From: Nephromyces sp. MM_2019
Taxonomy: Eukaryota; Apicomplexa; Aconoidasida; Nephromycida
Assembly: GCA_015657535.1 (NCBI GenBank)
Contig: JADHZB010000729.1
Span: 1-43,796, forward strand
Direction of reading: 5' to 3'
DNA: 43,796 nt
The position numbers and the translations under genes were made by a program. This document shows, one piece after another, positions 34,801 to 43,796 of the stretch. A model generated the notes under the pieces. The model searched no databases. It was not told where the DNA came from and saw only the letters and a list, made by a program, of their open reading frames with translations. Position 1 is the first letter of the stretch. Each line of letters opens with the position of its first letter.

Positions 34801-37557
34801 CTATTCAATAATATCCCCATTGTTTAAAATGAAATGATTAAATTATAAAAAAATTGCTCTAACCAGGTTAAGCTTTGCTGCAGTATCAATTAATATTTTA
34901 CTGGGATTCCAGTGTGTGTAGAAACCACCTTCAGAAGCTGCATAGTCATATGGGTATTCGTGATGCCAGTTGTGCCAACCTTCACCAACAGCTAGGACTG
35001 ATGTAAGGAAACTTTCAGCAGGATTGATTTCTGGGTTGTATGGTCTATCACCCCACATATGTGCAACACTATTGACGGTCCATGTAGCATGTAAGCACAT
35101 TACCCATCTGAGGGCACCTATTCAAGAAAGGAAATAACAAGAGGATTAGCATTGTTATAAATTTATCTTTGGAATTTTTGTATTTATATGTGTAGCTACA
35201 TAAATCTTAATGGGATTACTAGTCAATCAGATTATTCACTTTATATAAATTTAATTTATATAATAAATCACCTAATGTGAAAAAGGCTTCCCAGAAGGAT
35301 CCATGAACGTAGTAGCCGTATAAAGAAGGTAAGAGGAAGCACATAGACTGGTTCCATAAGGGATCCCATTTTTTTTGAAATCGGACAACAGGGTCTTCTA
35401 ATAGGTCAGAGCAATCAATTTCTTTACCAGCGAGTTTGACAGCCTCAGGTTTCTTTAATAATAACCATCCCATGTGTGCATAAAAGAAGCCACGTGTAGC
35501 GTTATGGGGATCAGGTTCTCTTTCACTGTATTTGTGATGTACTCTGTGATCACGAGACTGTAAAAAAATTAAGCAAGCTTTTACAATAGCTAAAATAATA
35601 AATGTATTCTGTGAAAGAAAGATGTGAGACCCATAAAATCAAATGGAAAATTGTATATAGGTTGTATTGAGGTGGATTAAAGGTGTATTTTACCCAATGA
35701 TATATGGTGCCTTGATTTGCTATTGAGTTAAGGATCATAAGAGCAAGTCTGAAAGTCCAGTGTGCCTTGTAGGATCTGTGGGCCCAAAGTCGGTGTGCAC
35801 CACAAGTGATACCAAGTCCAGTCATCATATAAAGACCAATAGTCTAAAGGTAAAGTGTATTAAAAGAAAACAATTCAATAAACTCTTGATTATGTTTCAA
35901 ATTATATACAGAGATGAATATTATAACCTATATAGTTTTTTACTCACCTCAAGTGTCAATCGGAGGAAATTGGGGTTGTAGTAAATCCTAGCGCAACCAA
36001 TTAAAGCAAAAACGTGGAATGTGATTAGGAATACTGTTATTCCATTACGGAATTTATCACTAAAGTATTTAAGTATTTCTTCAAAGCAATTAATAATCGC
36101 TATGATGTTGCAAATTGTTATCCTGAATAATATAATATAAAATAATTTGTAATATAGAGATGCAAAATAAATGTCCTTTATCAGAAGTTGTTTCAAGAAT
36201 ATCATGTATACTGAATTAAGGTATACTTCGGTATTGTAATTAATAAAATTGGGTTCAAGTATGTATGAAATATAATAAATTCTCATTAGGCTAACATTTG
36301 ATTCATCCAATAAAGAATCGTGTCAGATTGTACTTCTTCACCATAAAAGTAGAGGATGTTGAAATAGGTCATATAAGAAAATTGCGCAAGTCTTGAGGCG
36401 AATAAAAAGGGTGTAAGATGTCTTAATATGCTGTTGGAAACAAATTTTGGATCAAAATTAATTTTTTGAGAGTACTTGTAAGTTATCGAGTTACCTTAAG
36501 AAGCGAGTATTTTTCAAAGTATTGAATCCATTGGAAAGAGTTTGATAAATCAGTTCAATCATAGCAATTTTGTGGAAAAATTCAGGCTGGTAGAATGCAA
36601 AATATGCCCAAGGGATTGCTGTGTAAATACGATAGAAGTTTGCTGCTCTAAAACGGCTCTTGAAAATTGGTTTGAGAGTGCAAGTAAACATTTCAAAGAC
36701 GGTAACAGCGATAATTAAATATTGGAAAATTTCTTTATTAAGCTGAAAATTGTAAAAATAACAGGTTGTAATAATTTATATATTTTTGGTTGTTAGCCTA
36801 GTAGTACTAGTAAATCTATATGAAATTGATAAAAAAGTTGGTTTTTATGTGAAAGCATATAATGAAAATTCTTTCTTACTTCTAGTGGTTGATATTTAGA
36901 GGAATAATTTCTCATATATCCTTGTAAATTCTGTAATAAACCAATTAGAAAATGTAGATTAATTCTTTAAATGGGCTTATACGATGTAATAGTATTGGCA
37001 TTTTATAACGAGAGAGCACAAGGGTAGAAAGGAGATCTAAAATGGAGTATTTTTATCAATTTTAGAATGGATGCACTCATTAATGTATCTCTTTCAGTCA
37101 ATCTAATTGTAAAGTATGGAGGAATAATTAGTGGATAAGGTAATAATCTAGTGTAGCAAAGTAGCGAGATACTTTTGATTAATTTTTAATAAATATTTCT
37201 AGTAACTTTTCTCTTAACTTCCATTAAGTATTGGGTAATTAATAGTTTCTCAGGATTGTGTTCATAAATGATGCTTACCATGCTGTACAGCATGAGGGGG
37301 AAGTAATAAAGCACTTCACATAAATGTGATAGAGGAACAAAGAAGGATTTAAAAGCACCTCTTCTGAAAAATTTCGCGCTCAGGAAATAAGATATGAAAT
37401 ATACAAAAAGAAGAAGAAAAATGGACTGCCATTGAGCTGTCGTGATTTCTTTTACATCCAAAGGGGGATGTGGGACTCCTAATTGCTCTAGTTTGGAATG
37501 GAATTTAGTCATATATTGTCCTACATCATTAAATGTAAAATTGTAAATCGAATTCAT
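33045..37557 (-). CDS. Membrane segment + acyl-CoA delta-9 desaturase + degenerate delta-12-like desaturase fusion
   Basis: Thirteen minus-strand exons join in phase: 37557-37279, 36930-36880, 36742-36495, 36430-36296, 36122-35948, 35843-35694, 35557-35272, 35117-34864, 34800-34615, 34477-34152, 33883-33669, 33575-33404, 33162-33045, giving 864 aa. Residues 1-237 are multi-pass membrane sequence of unknown family. Residues about 240-535 are an acyl-CoA desaturase that puts a double bond into a saturated acyl-CoA in the ER, using cytochrome b5. Its boxes are HRLWAH (313-318), HRVHH (350-354) and HNWHH (490-494), plus NSVAHMWGDRPY. A Lys/Glu-rich linker leads into a delta-12/FAD2-type fold (about 570-864) whose metal-binding boxes are ruined. 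No cytochrome b5 domain is fused. Weak point: exon 4 must use a GTTAGC donor; reading on gives a stop after MLA, which would make the N-terminal part a separate gene. Confidence 0.88.
34864..36122 (-). other. Catalytic acyl-CoA desaturase domain (exons 5-8)
   Basis: Exon 5 supplies a hydrophobic hairpin (ITVFLITFHVFALIGC), exon 6 the TGLGITCGAHRLWAHRSYKA stretch with box 1, exon 7 SRDHRVHHKYSE with box 2, and exon 8 GEGWHNWHHEYPYDY with box 3. Spacing between boxes is that of stearoyl-CoA desaturases, and all eight classical histidines are present, so activity is expected. This domain ends where normal desaturases end (KLNL|VYDRKR), at the exon 8/9 border. Confidence 0.95.
36286..37557 (-). 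other. N-terminal multi-pass membrane region (exons 1-4)
   Basis: Encodes about 237 residues with hydrophobic segments at residues 48-61 (SIFLLLFVYFISYF), 79-93 (LCEVLYYFPLMLYSM), 118-128 (YLIIAVTVFEM), the FYRIYTAIPWAYFAFY stretch, and LTPFLFASRLAQF. It is not part of standard desaturases. The pattern of short helices with Arg and Pro loosely recalls TLC-type lipid membrane proteins, but this is a guess. If the exon 4 donor at 36295 is not used, this region forms its own protein ending at TAA 36288-36286. Confidence 0.6.
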
Positions 37558-39480
37558 TATGCTCCAGTAGAGGTATTTGATTAGAAAATGTTGTTAAAAA
37601 ATTGAATATATATTTTTAATTTGATTTAAGAAAAAAAATATTTTATGGGTCAAAATGTTGTCGTTGTAATATCTAAAATTCAAAAGGGGGAGAAAATTAT
37701 AGTTGCGCTATTGAAATAAGCTTTGGAAGATAGGTGGAAAATTTGGTAGCCTAAATTTATATCACTGAGATATAAGGTGGTGAAATTGTGTATGTAGTCT
37801 ATGAATCTTCATAGTCAGGTTGAGATAAAATGTTTATATAAATTTTCTTTGAGATATGTAGTATGGCAAGAGAATTTAAGCACACTACTTTGAGAATCTT
37901 TCCCAGGAAGGTTTAATGCATGCCTATTATTCTGTGTGCAGTGCATTATTAAAGTATGATAGCAAATTTCACACTAAAAATGTTTTACAGTAATAAAATA
38001 TAAAGATAATATAAGGTTTATGAATAAAAAATTATGATATTTTTCTATTTGGAAATAATCATATCAAAAACTAGCAAACATTGGCTGTATATACAACACT
38101 TTCTCTTTTTTTTTTAAAATGAAAAATAAAATATTATTATTTGAGTCTGTTTTGATAATTTCATGATAATTAAAAAATTAAAAAAATAGTAAAATAAACA
38201 TTTGTTTATATACCTCAAAATTATAATCAAAACTAAGCTTGAGTGGAATTTTGAAACAAGATTTCTTCTCAGCACCTTGTTATTTTTTTTATGCGTTTTA
38301 ATATCAAGAGAAAACTCAACAACATAAGAATTTGGGCACCTAATGTATTTATTGGGATTAGCAGACTATTAGCCCACTTTTTCGATAGTTTTTCAACTCT
38401 TTATAACACTAACTAAAGACCCAATTCTCACTATATTTGATTTTCCAAGACCCCACAAATAGATATATCTAGTTCAATTTCGAGATCAAAAAGTTTCCAA
38501 AGGCGATTTTAACTTTGAGGAATACATCTTTGGAAATTGGAGTTAGCCAGTAGAGCTAAAAGCTAAAAAACTCCACATTCTTGTTAGCCAATAATAACTA
38601 CTTTCACGAATAAGTAGAAATTCTAGAAGTATCAGCAATTCGATTAGTTATGTAAGTTACTAATTTAATTTCAAACAGAAAATTTTACTTTTTAGAGAGG
38701 CCACATTTTACAATGACAATGGAAGATTTTCTAGAGTTTAAGCAGAGTTGAAAATGCAAGTTTTACCAAATTTCCAAGTGTTCGGTAAAATGACATTTCA
38801 AAAATCCAAAACTTTCAGATATACATGATGTATTACAACAACGTTCACTGCTATTGAAAAAATGGAGAAAAAAATTTGCAGTTGACATCCATTAGGTTCA
38901 TGAAATATTAATAGGCGAAGCAATACTTGTTATGAATTGAACTTTACATTAACTTGAATTTTTGTTATGAAACAACTGGAGGCTGATTTATATACTTATA
39001 TCACGCACTTTGAAGTAATAACAGTATGCCGATTTATAAATATAATTTTCACAGGCATTCTTAAATATTAACAAGAAAGGAAATTATTGTATAATAAATA
39101 TTATTTTATTCTTCCATTCAATTGGTTAGACGGAAATTTCATTCGAACAACATTTATAGTATTAAATTTGATCTCAATCACAATGAAAGTATTTGGTATA
39201 ATTTTGTTTTGTTGGACTCTTCAAATCACCTTTAATATTACATTCCTCCAGAAATTTCTCGAGCTTATTAATGTTGTACAATAAATAAATATCCTGGAGA
39301 ATTTGAAAATTCATTTGTTGAGCAGTTTAAACTAACACAAATATATTTATGAAATTTTCATACAACAAAATTATACACAAATTTTGTTTTATAAAATCTC
39401 CTTACAGAATTTATCTCATTTATTAAATATCTTACGAAGTGAATTAAGTTTAATCAAATATAAAACTGAATATCAATACA
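37558..39480. other. Upstream region of the desaturase fusion, no gene seen
   Basis: AT-rich with few repeats and no convincing open frame on either strand. It should contain the promoter and 5' UTR of the minus-strand gene, but no motif can be assigned. Confidence 0.5.
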
Positions 39481-41199
39481 TCTAAAATGAAAATATTAAA
39501 AAACACATAATTTGAACAGACATTCAACGCATAAAATCGATGCACACATCTTATGCTTTTAAAAAATGAATTCACAAATCATTACACATGACTATTATGA
39601 GAAATAGAGTCATTAATTAATACATATAAATAACTAATAAGCACAAGTAATTAATTGACATACCATACCTCACACTCATAATTTTACGCACGACAAATTA
39701 AAAATAAACACAGATAATACAAACAAATTTAATTAGGACACCTAATTAATTAATACACATAACTAGCACGCACAAGTTTATTTCAAATACCTAATTAATT
39801 ACTACACATAGTTAATACACATATCAAAACACATAATTATTTAGCACACATATTAATACACTAGTTTTATACACGCACAATTAACACATACACACATTTC
39901 ACTCGAAGCATACAAACAACACACACACAAAACATACAAACAACACACACACAAAACATACAAACAACACACACACAAAACATACACACACACAAAACAT
40001 ACACACACACAAAACATACACACAACACACACACAAAACATACTCACAACACACACACAACACATATACACAAATCATACAATTATGATAAAAAAGAATC
40101 AACTTAAGGCGAATTAAGCTGAGTAAATGCACTCACATAAAGTAAAACTTCTTAAAATTGAAATATAAAATTGTGTGTTTATATATACCCATAATACTTT
40201 TGTAAAAAAATGTTATATAAAGGAGTTTGCAATGTGTATTAATTATATATCACACACATCCTTGGAGTTTAATATCAAGTCAATGTTAAAATATTCAACA
40301 AATCACTTATTAACACGCTTAATGCAATTTGTCAACTTTATGTACAATTCATGCACTCTCTACACACTTTACTCACTTAACACTTTCTCACACACTCCTT
40401 TACACAAACACATATATATATACACACACTCTATGTACAAAGAATAACAAACACACTTTAGCTATATACTACACAATCGTACATCCTATATAATACACTT
40501 TAATAATAAGTACACAGACTTTCGAAACACACATATTTAAAATACATTACACAGAAAAACAAATTTAACCAACACACACATAACAATAATAGCATACACT
40601 TACAGTACGCATATACAGAAACTCACACCAACACACACAATATGTTGAAATTTCATACATAATCACAACAACACACACACTAAAAACATATCCCTAGACA
40701 CTAAGTAACCCAAATTATATAAATATCTCTCAAGTTTGAATTAACCATGCTCTTTTTAACATACATTTATAGATGATACACACTAGTGGATACACACAAA
40801 TATTCTTATACACATTTAGTGAATATATAGTGGATACACATACACATACCTAAAAACATATAGTTTAAATCAATACATCTAAATTAACCTATATATAATT
40901 TATATAAACTCATGTACGCATTTACACACATAAAAATTAAATGCTTACACAAATTAACCACACATTAACTATACCCATAATTTAGTTACATACACCATTT
41001 AAGCCTACACACATACAGTCTACTATACACATTTATCAAAACTTATATACACATATTAGCTCTAAACACTCATATTAAACACACACACCAACACTCACTA
41101 AACACACACACCAACACTCACTCATACTAAACACACACACATAGACTTGCTCATATTATACATACGCACATGCTTGAACTTATATATATAGATTAAATT

Positions 41200-41237
<38 letters not shown>

Positions 41238-41470
41238 CATCCATAAAATTTAAGTATATTGTGATTTATCACCTTGTACACACAAAGGATTATCATATAA
41301 ACACCTACAATTAGATGTTTAGACTAAAATAGTACTTATTGTGTATATATATATTTCAAATTTTTTACACATTCTATTCAATTTCTATAAAATTATAATG
41401 AGTTACTATTGAATATTTTAAGCCTATTTTTTTCAATAATTTCAACTTTCCCTTTAAATACACACACACT
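39481..41470. other. CA-rich non-coding block
   Basis: The plus strand is dominated by ACACA, ACATA and TTAATTAATACACATA-like words from about 39480 to 41240. The frames at 39853-40132 (minus) are microsatellite artefacts, and 40175-40447 (plus) shows no coding features. A (CA)n(TA)n junction lies at 41200-41237. Confidence 0.55.
39905..40075. repeat. 24-bp CA-rich minisatellite
   Basis: A unit close to CATACAAACAACACACACAC plus AAAA repeats with CATA words at 39909, 39933 and 39957 (24-bp period). Shorter 16-18 bp derivatives follow that lack the AAACAA segment. Confidence 0.85.
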
Positions 41471-42336
41471 ATGTATACTCTCCTTTTCGCCTTACAATGT
41501 GTATGTGTATTCATATACTACACACACTTTAGTTTGGCTTACACACGCACACACACACTTTACCATAACCCACTAGATATTTCTCTTCTTCGCCCTTCCT
41601 CAGTAAGTTTTACACTCTCATAATATGTGTGTGTGTGCAACTCAATTTGACCTATTTAGTGAGTTAATTCTTAACTCTAGAATTGTGTGTGTGTATTACT
41701 AAACATACACACAATCCACTATGAAGATATATATATTGATCAGTGTGTAAACATGTAATATTTTCTAATTTAAGTTTATACCCAAATGTATAGTGAGTTG
41801 CGTGTGCGCGTGTTGTGTGCGTGTTGTGTGTGTGTGCTGTGTGTTGTGTGCGTGTTGTGTGTGTGTGCTGTGTGTTGTGTGTGTGTTTTTTGTGTATGTG
41901 TTATATGTTCTCTGTGTGTGTGTGTGTTTTTTGTGTATGTGTTATATGTTCTCTGTGTGTGTGTGTGTTGTGTGTGTATGTGTTATATGTTCTGTGTGTG
42001 TGTGTATGTTGTGTGTGTATGTGTTATATGTTCTCTGTGTGTGTGTGTGTTTTTTGTGTATGTGTTATATGTTCTGTGTGTGTGTGTGTGTTGTGTGTGT
42101 ATGTGTTATATGCTCTGTGTGTGTGAAGTGTGTATACGATGTATTGTATCTGATTGTGTGGGTTATGTTTGCTGTACCCATGTATTTGTATGTGTGTTAT
42201 GTGTAAGTACCTATACGTGTGTGCAATGTGCATGTGTATGTATGTATGTGTGTATATATTAATATATATTGATACATTATAGGCTCGCCACGCAATAGCA
42301 CAAGGAGGCCCAACATCTGTTCAAGAATTTGATGAG
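41471..42336 (+). CDS. Candidate partial spliced gene, unidentified
   Basis: Three short plus-strand exons chain in phase: 41471-41498 (MYTLLFALQ plus one base), 41577-41602 (ISLLRPSS after the split codon, ending at GTAAGT), and 42283-42336 (ARHAIAQGGPTSVQEFDE, flanked by TTATAG and GTAAAT). The third exon is the best supported: its composition is coding-like in a sea of TG repeats, and both borders are good. The first two are weaker. The 680-nt intron between exons 2 and 3 would contain the whole 41-bp minisatellite. The continuation is unclear. A GC-richer stretch, MDPLIAANNY at 42502-42533 followed by GTTAGC, may be another exon, but its phase does not fit directly. No family is recognised. 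Confidence 0.35.
41870..42125. repeat. 41-bp TG-rich minisatellite, six copies
   Basis: TTATATGTTCT or a variant recurs at 41901, 41942, 41983, 42024, 42065 and 42106, exactly 41 bp apart. Units differ at two sites: TTTTTTGTGT versus TTGTGTGTGT before the core, and TTCTCTG versus TTCTG after it, with flanking TG length compensating so that the period stays 41. It is open in all three plus-strand frames because it contains few stops. Confidence 0.93.
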
Positions 42337-42700
42337 GTAAATAAAATATGAATAATAATTATACTAATAAAACAGTAAGTTATACACACACATATATATA
42401 TATATATATATGTGTGTATCCATCTGAGTAAAATATACAATGAGAGAGTAAATGGCTATGTGTGTGTAAATATTCAAATATTTGGTAAGTCTTAATACAT
42501 ATGGATCCACTCATTGCGGCAAATAACTACAGGTTAGCTTATTCCTTACACACACACTATAATGAAATCTTATCTTCAATCAGTTATTTCACACACATCA
42601 CACACACTATAATTAGTTTTTATACACATTATAAATAGATTTAGGGGTTAGACACTTCAGTTCTACTTTTAACACCCAATTTACATGAGAACTTACTCTG
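42337..42700. other. Non-coding with one possible small exon
   Basis: TG and CA runs with (TA)n at 42392-42410. The stretch at 42500-42535 (ATGGATCCACTCATTGCGGC and following) is locally richer in GC and ends in CTACAG|GTTAGC; it might be an exon. Its placement is discussed with the candidate gene before it. Confidence 0.4.
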
Positions 42701-42702
42701 AA

Positions 42703-43220
42703 CATTTAACACACACACACACATTCAATATACACACACACATTCAATATACACACACACATTCAATATACACACTCACATTCAATATACACACACACAC
42801 ATTCAATATACACACACACATTCAATATACACACACACACATTCAATATACACACACGCATTCAATATACACACACACATTCAATATATACACACACACA
42901 CACATTCAATATACACACACACACATTCAATATACACACACACATTCAATATACACACACACATTCAATATATACACACACATTCAATATACACACACAC
43001 ACACATTCAATATACACACACACACACATTCAATATACACACACACACATTCAATATACACACACACATTCAATATACACACACACATTCAATATACACA
43101 CACACATTCAATATACACACACACACATTCAATATACACACACACACATTCAATATACACACACACATTCAATATACACACACACACACATTCAATATAC
43201 ACACACACACATTCATTACA
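42703..43220. repeat. ATTCAATATACACAC minisatellite, about 24 copies
   Basis: ATTCAATATA followed by a variable (CA)n spacer repeats head to tail about 24 times, with a period of about 18 to 24 bp. The core is nearly invariant (occasional ATTCAATATATA), while the CA spacer changes in length. Rare substitutions (CACTCACA near 42775, CACGCA near 42857) mark individual units. The last unit degenerates to ATTCATTACAC. Confidence 0.95.
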
Positions 43221-43747
43221 CACATGCATACCTATCTAATCTTAATACAAACTATTTACACATTCTCAACTCAAATATATTGAATGTGCACATATGTGTG
43301 TGGCTTACAGATATTATGTAGAAAAATGAGAGCCTAATTTTATAAATATAGGTGATAGGTAAGGCTACACACACAAATCAAATGTGTATATCAAATATTA
43401 CTTATAATAAACAAAATTATAAATATAAGCCTATACTGTTGATAATCTCATGATTTACACACATAATATATATATATATATATATATATATAATGTGTAT
43501 ATTATCACGGGCCCAAAATGATGTGTGTGATGATGTATACACATTTTATTTAAGTTATAGTTGTATATATATTTCTATATTATTATACACATTTATTGAG
43601 GTGATTACATCTCCAAATAGAACATATATTCACACACACAGTCTTAGTAAGGGTGTTTGTAACATTTATTATAATTTCTGAGCGATCTTAATTGGATGTT
43701 ATATATTCTATTTTCTTTCAAAATTATACAATGATAAACTAATACAC

Positions 43748-43796
<49 letters not shown>
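43221..43796. other. Non-coding right end of the window
   Basis: AT-rich with TA runs at 43467-43492 and a symmetric (TA)n(CA)n(TA)n run at 43748-43796 that continues off the window. The frame at 43493-43681 has no coding features that I can support. A TATAG|GTGATAG|GTAAGG arrangement near 43350 resembles back-to-back splice sites but gives only a 7-nt exon, so I do not call it. Confidence 0.5.

Noticed and set aside
36123..36310. ATG at 36310 as an independent desaturase start
   Set aside because: The frame reads through an AT-rich stretch that ends in a classic TTATATTATTCAG acceptor and overlaps the upstream exon out of frame. Kept only as an alternative model.
41786..42262. Three overlapping Cys/Val-rich open frames
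   Set aside because: All are readings of the 41-bp TG minisatellite in different frames.
42703..43220. CRISPR-like array
   Set aside because: The constant core is only about 10 bp and the spacers are variable-length CA runs, not unique sequences; the DNA is eukaryotic.
42685..43239. 184-aa His/Thr/Ile repeat frame
   Set aside because: It is the ATTCAATATACACAC minisatellite; the unit length varies and the frame stays open only because the repeat has no stop.

Overview
This 43.8 kb window is AT-rich nuclear DNA from an intron-rich protist, most likely a coccidian-grade apicomplexan. Three things point there: a Toxoplasma-like short actin depolymerizing factor, a secreted cysteine-rich protein built like the oocyst wall proteins (COWP/OWP), and an EngB-type organellar GTPase gene with many small exons. 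The species cannot be named from the sequence. The standard code and GT-AG introns are used, and every exon chain below was checked by hand for reading-phase continuity.

Layout. 1-5719: TG- and CA-rich repeats with one minus-strand coding-looking exon (1501-1683). 5720-7095 (+): two-exon ELO fatty acid elongase, 299 aa. 7096-10139: non-coding. 10140-13410 (+): seven-exon oocyst-wall-type protein, 568 aa. 13411-19260: mostly repeats, plus a possible minus-strand ORF (15087-15563) and a G-rich polypurine block near 16.2-16.5 kb. 19261-27337 (+): 20-exon EngB/YihA GTPase with a 450-residue C-terminal extension, 749 aa. 28448-29290 (-): two-exon ADF/cofilin, 119 aa. 33045-37557 (-): 13-exon desaturase fusion, 864 aa. 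37558-43796: CA/TG minisatellites with a possible small spliced gene near 41.5-42.3 kb.

The most notable find is the 33-37.6 kb gene. Its middle is a complete acyl-CoA (delta-9 type) desaturase with all three histidine boxes. It then runs in frame into a second desaturase fold of the delta-12/FAD2 type. There the framework residues are still recognisable, but boxes I and II have lost all their histidines and box III keeps only one of three. A multi-pass membrane segment of unknown family precedes the two domains. This looks like an active desaturase fused to a pseudo-desaturase.

The elongase and the delta-9 desaturase act in the same process, ER elongation and desaturation of long-chain acyl-CoA. 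They lie about 26 kb apart on opposite strands, so no co-regulation is shown. At large scale the DNA alternates between TG-dominated and CA-dominated blocks of roughly 0.3-2 kb, including inside introns. The ADF/desaturase segment (about 27.4-39.4 kb) is nearly free of this pattern.
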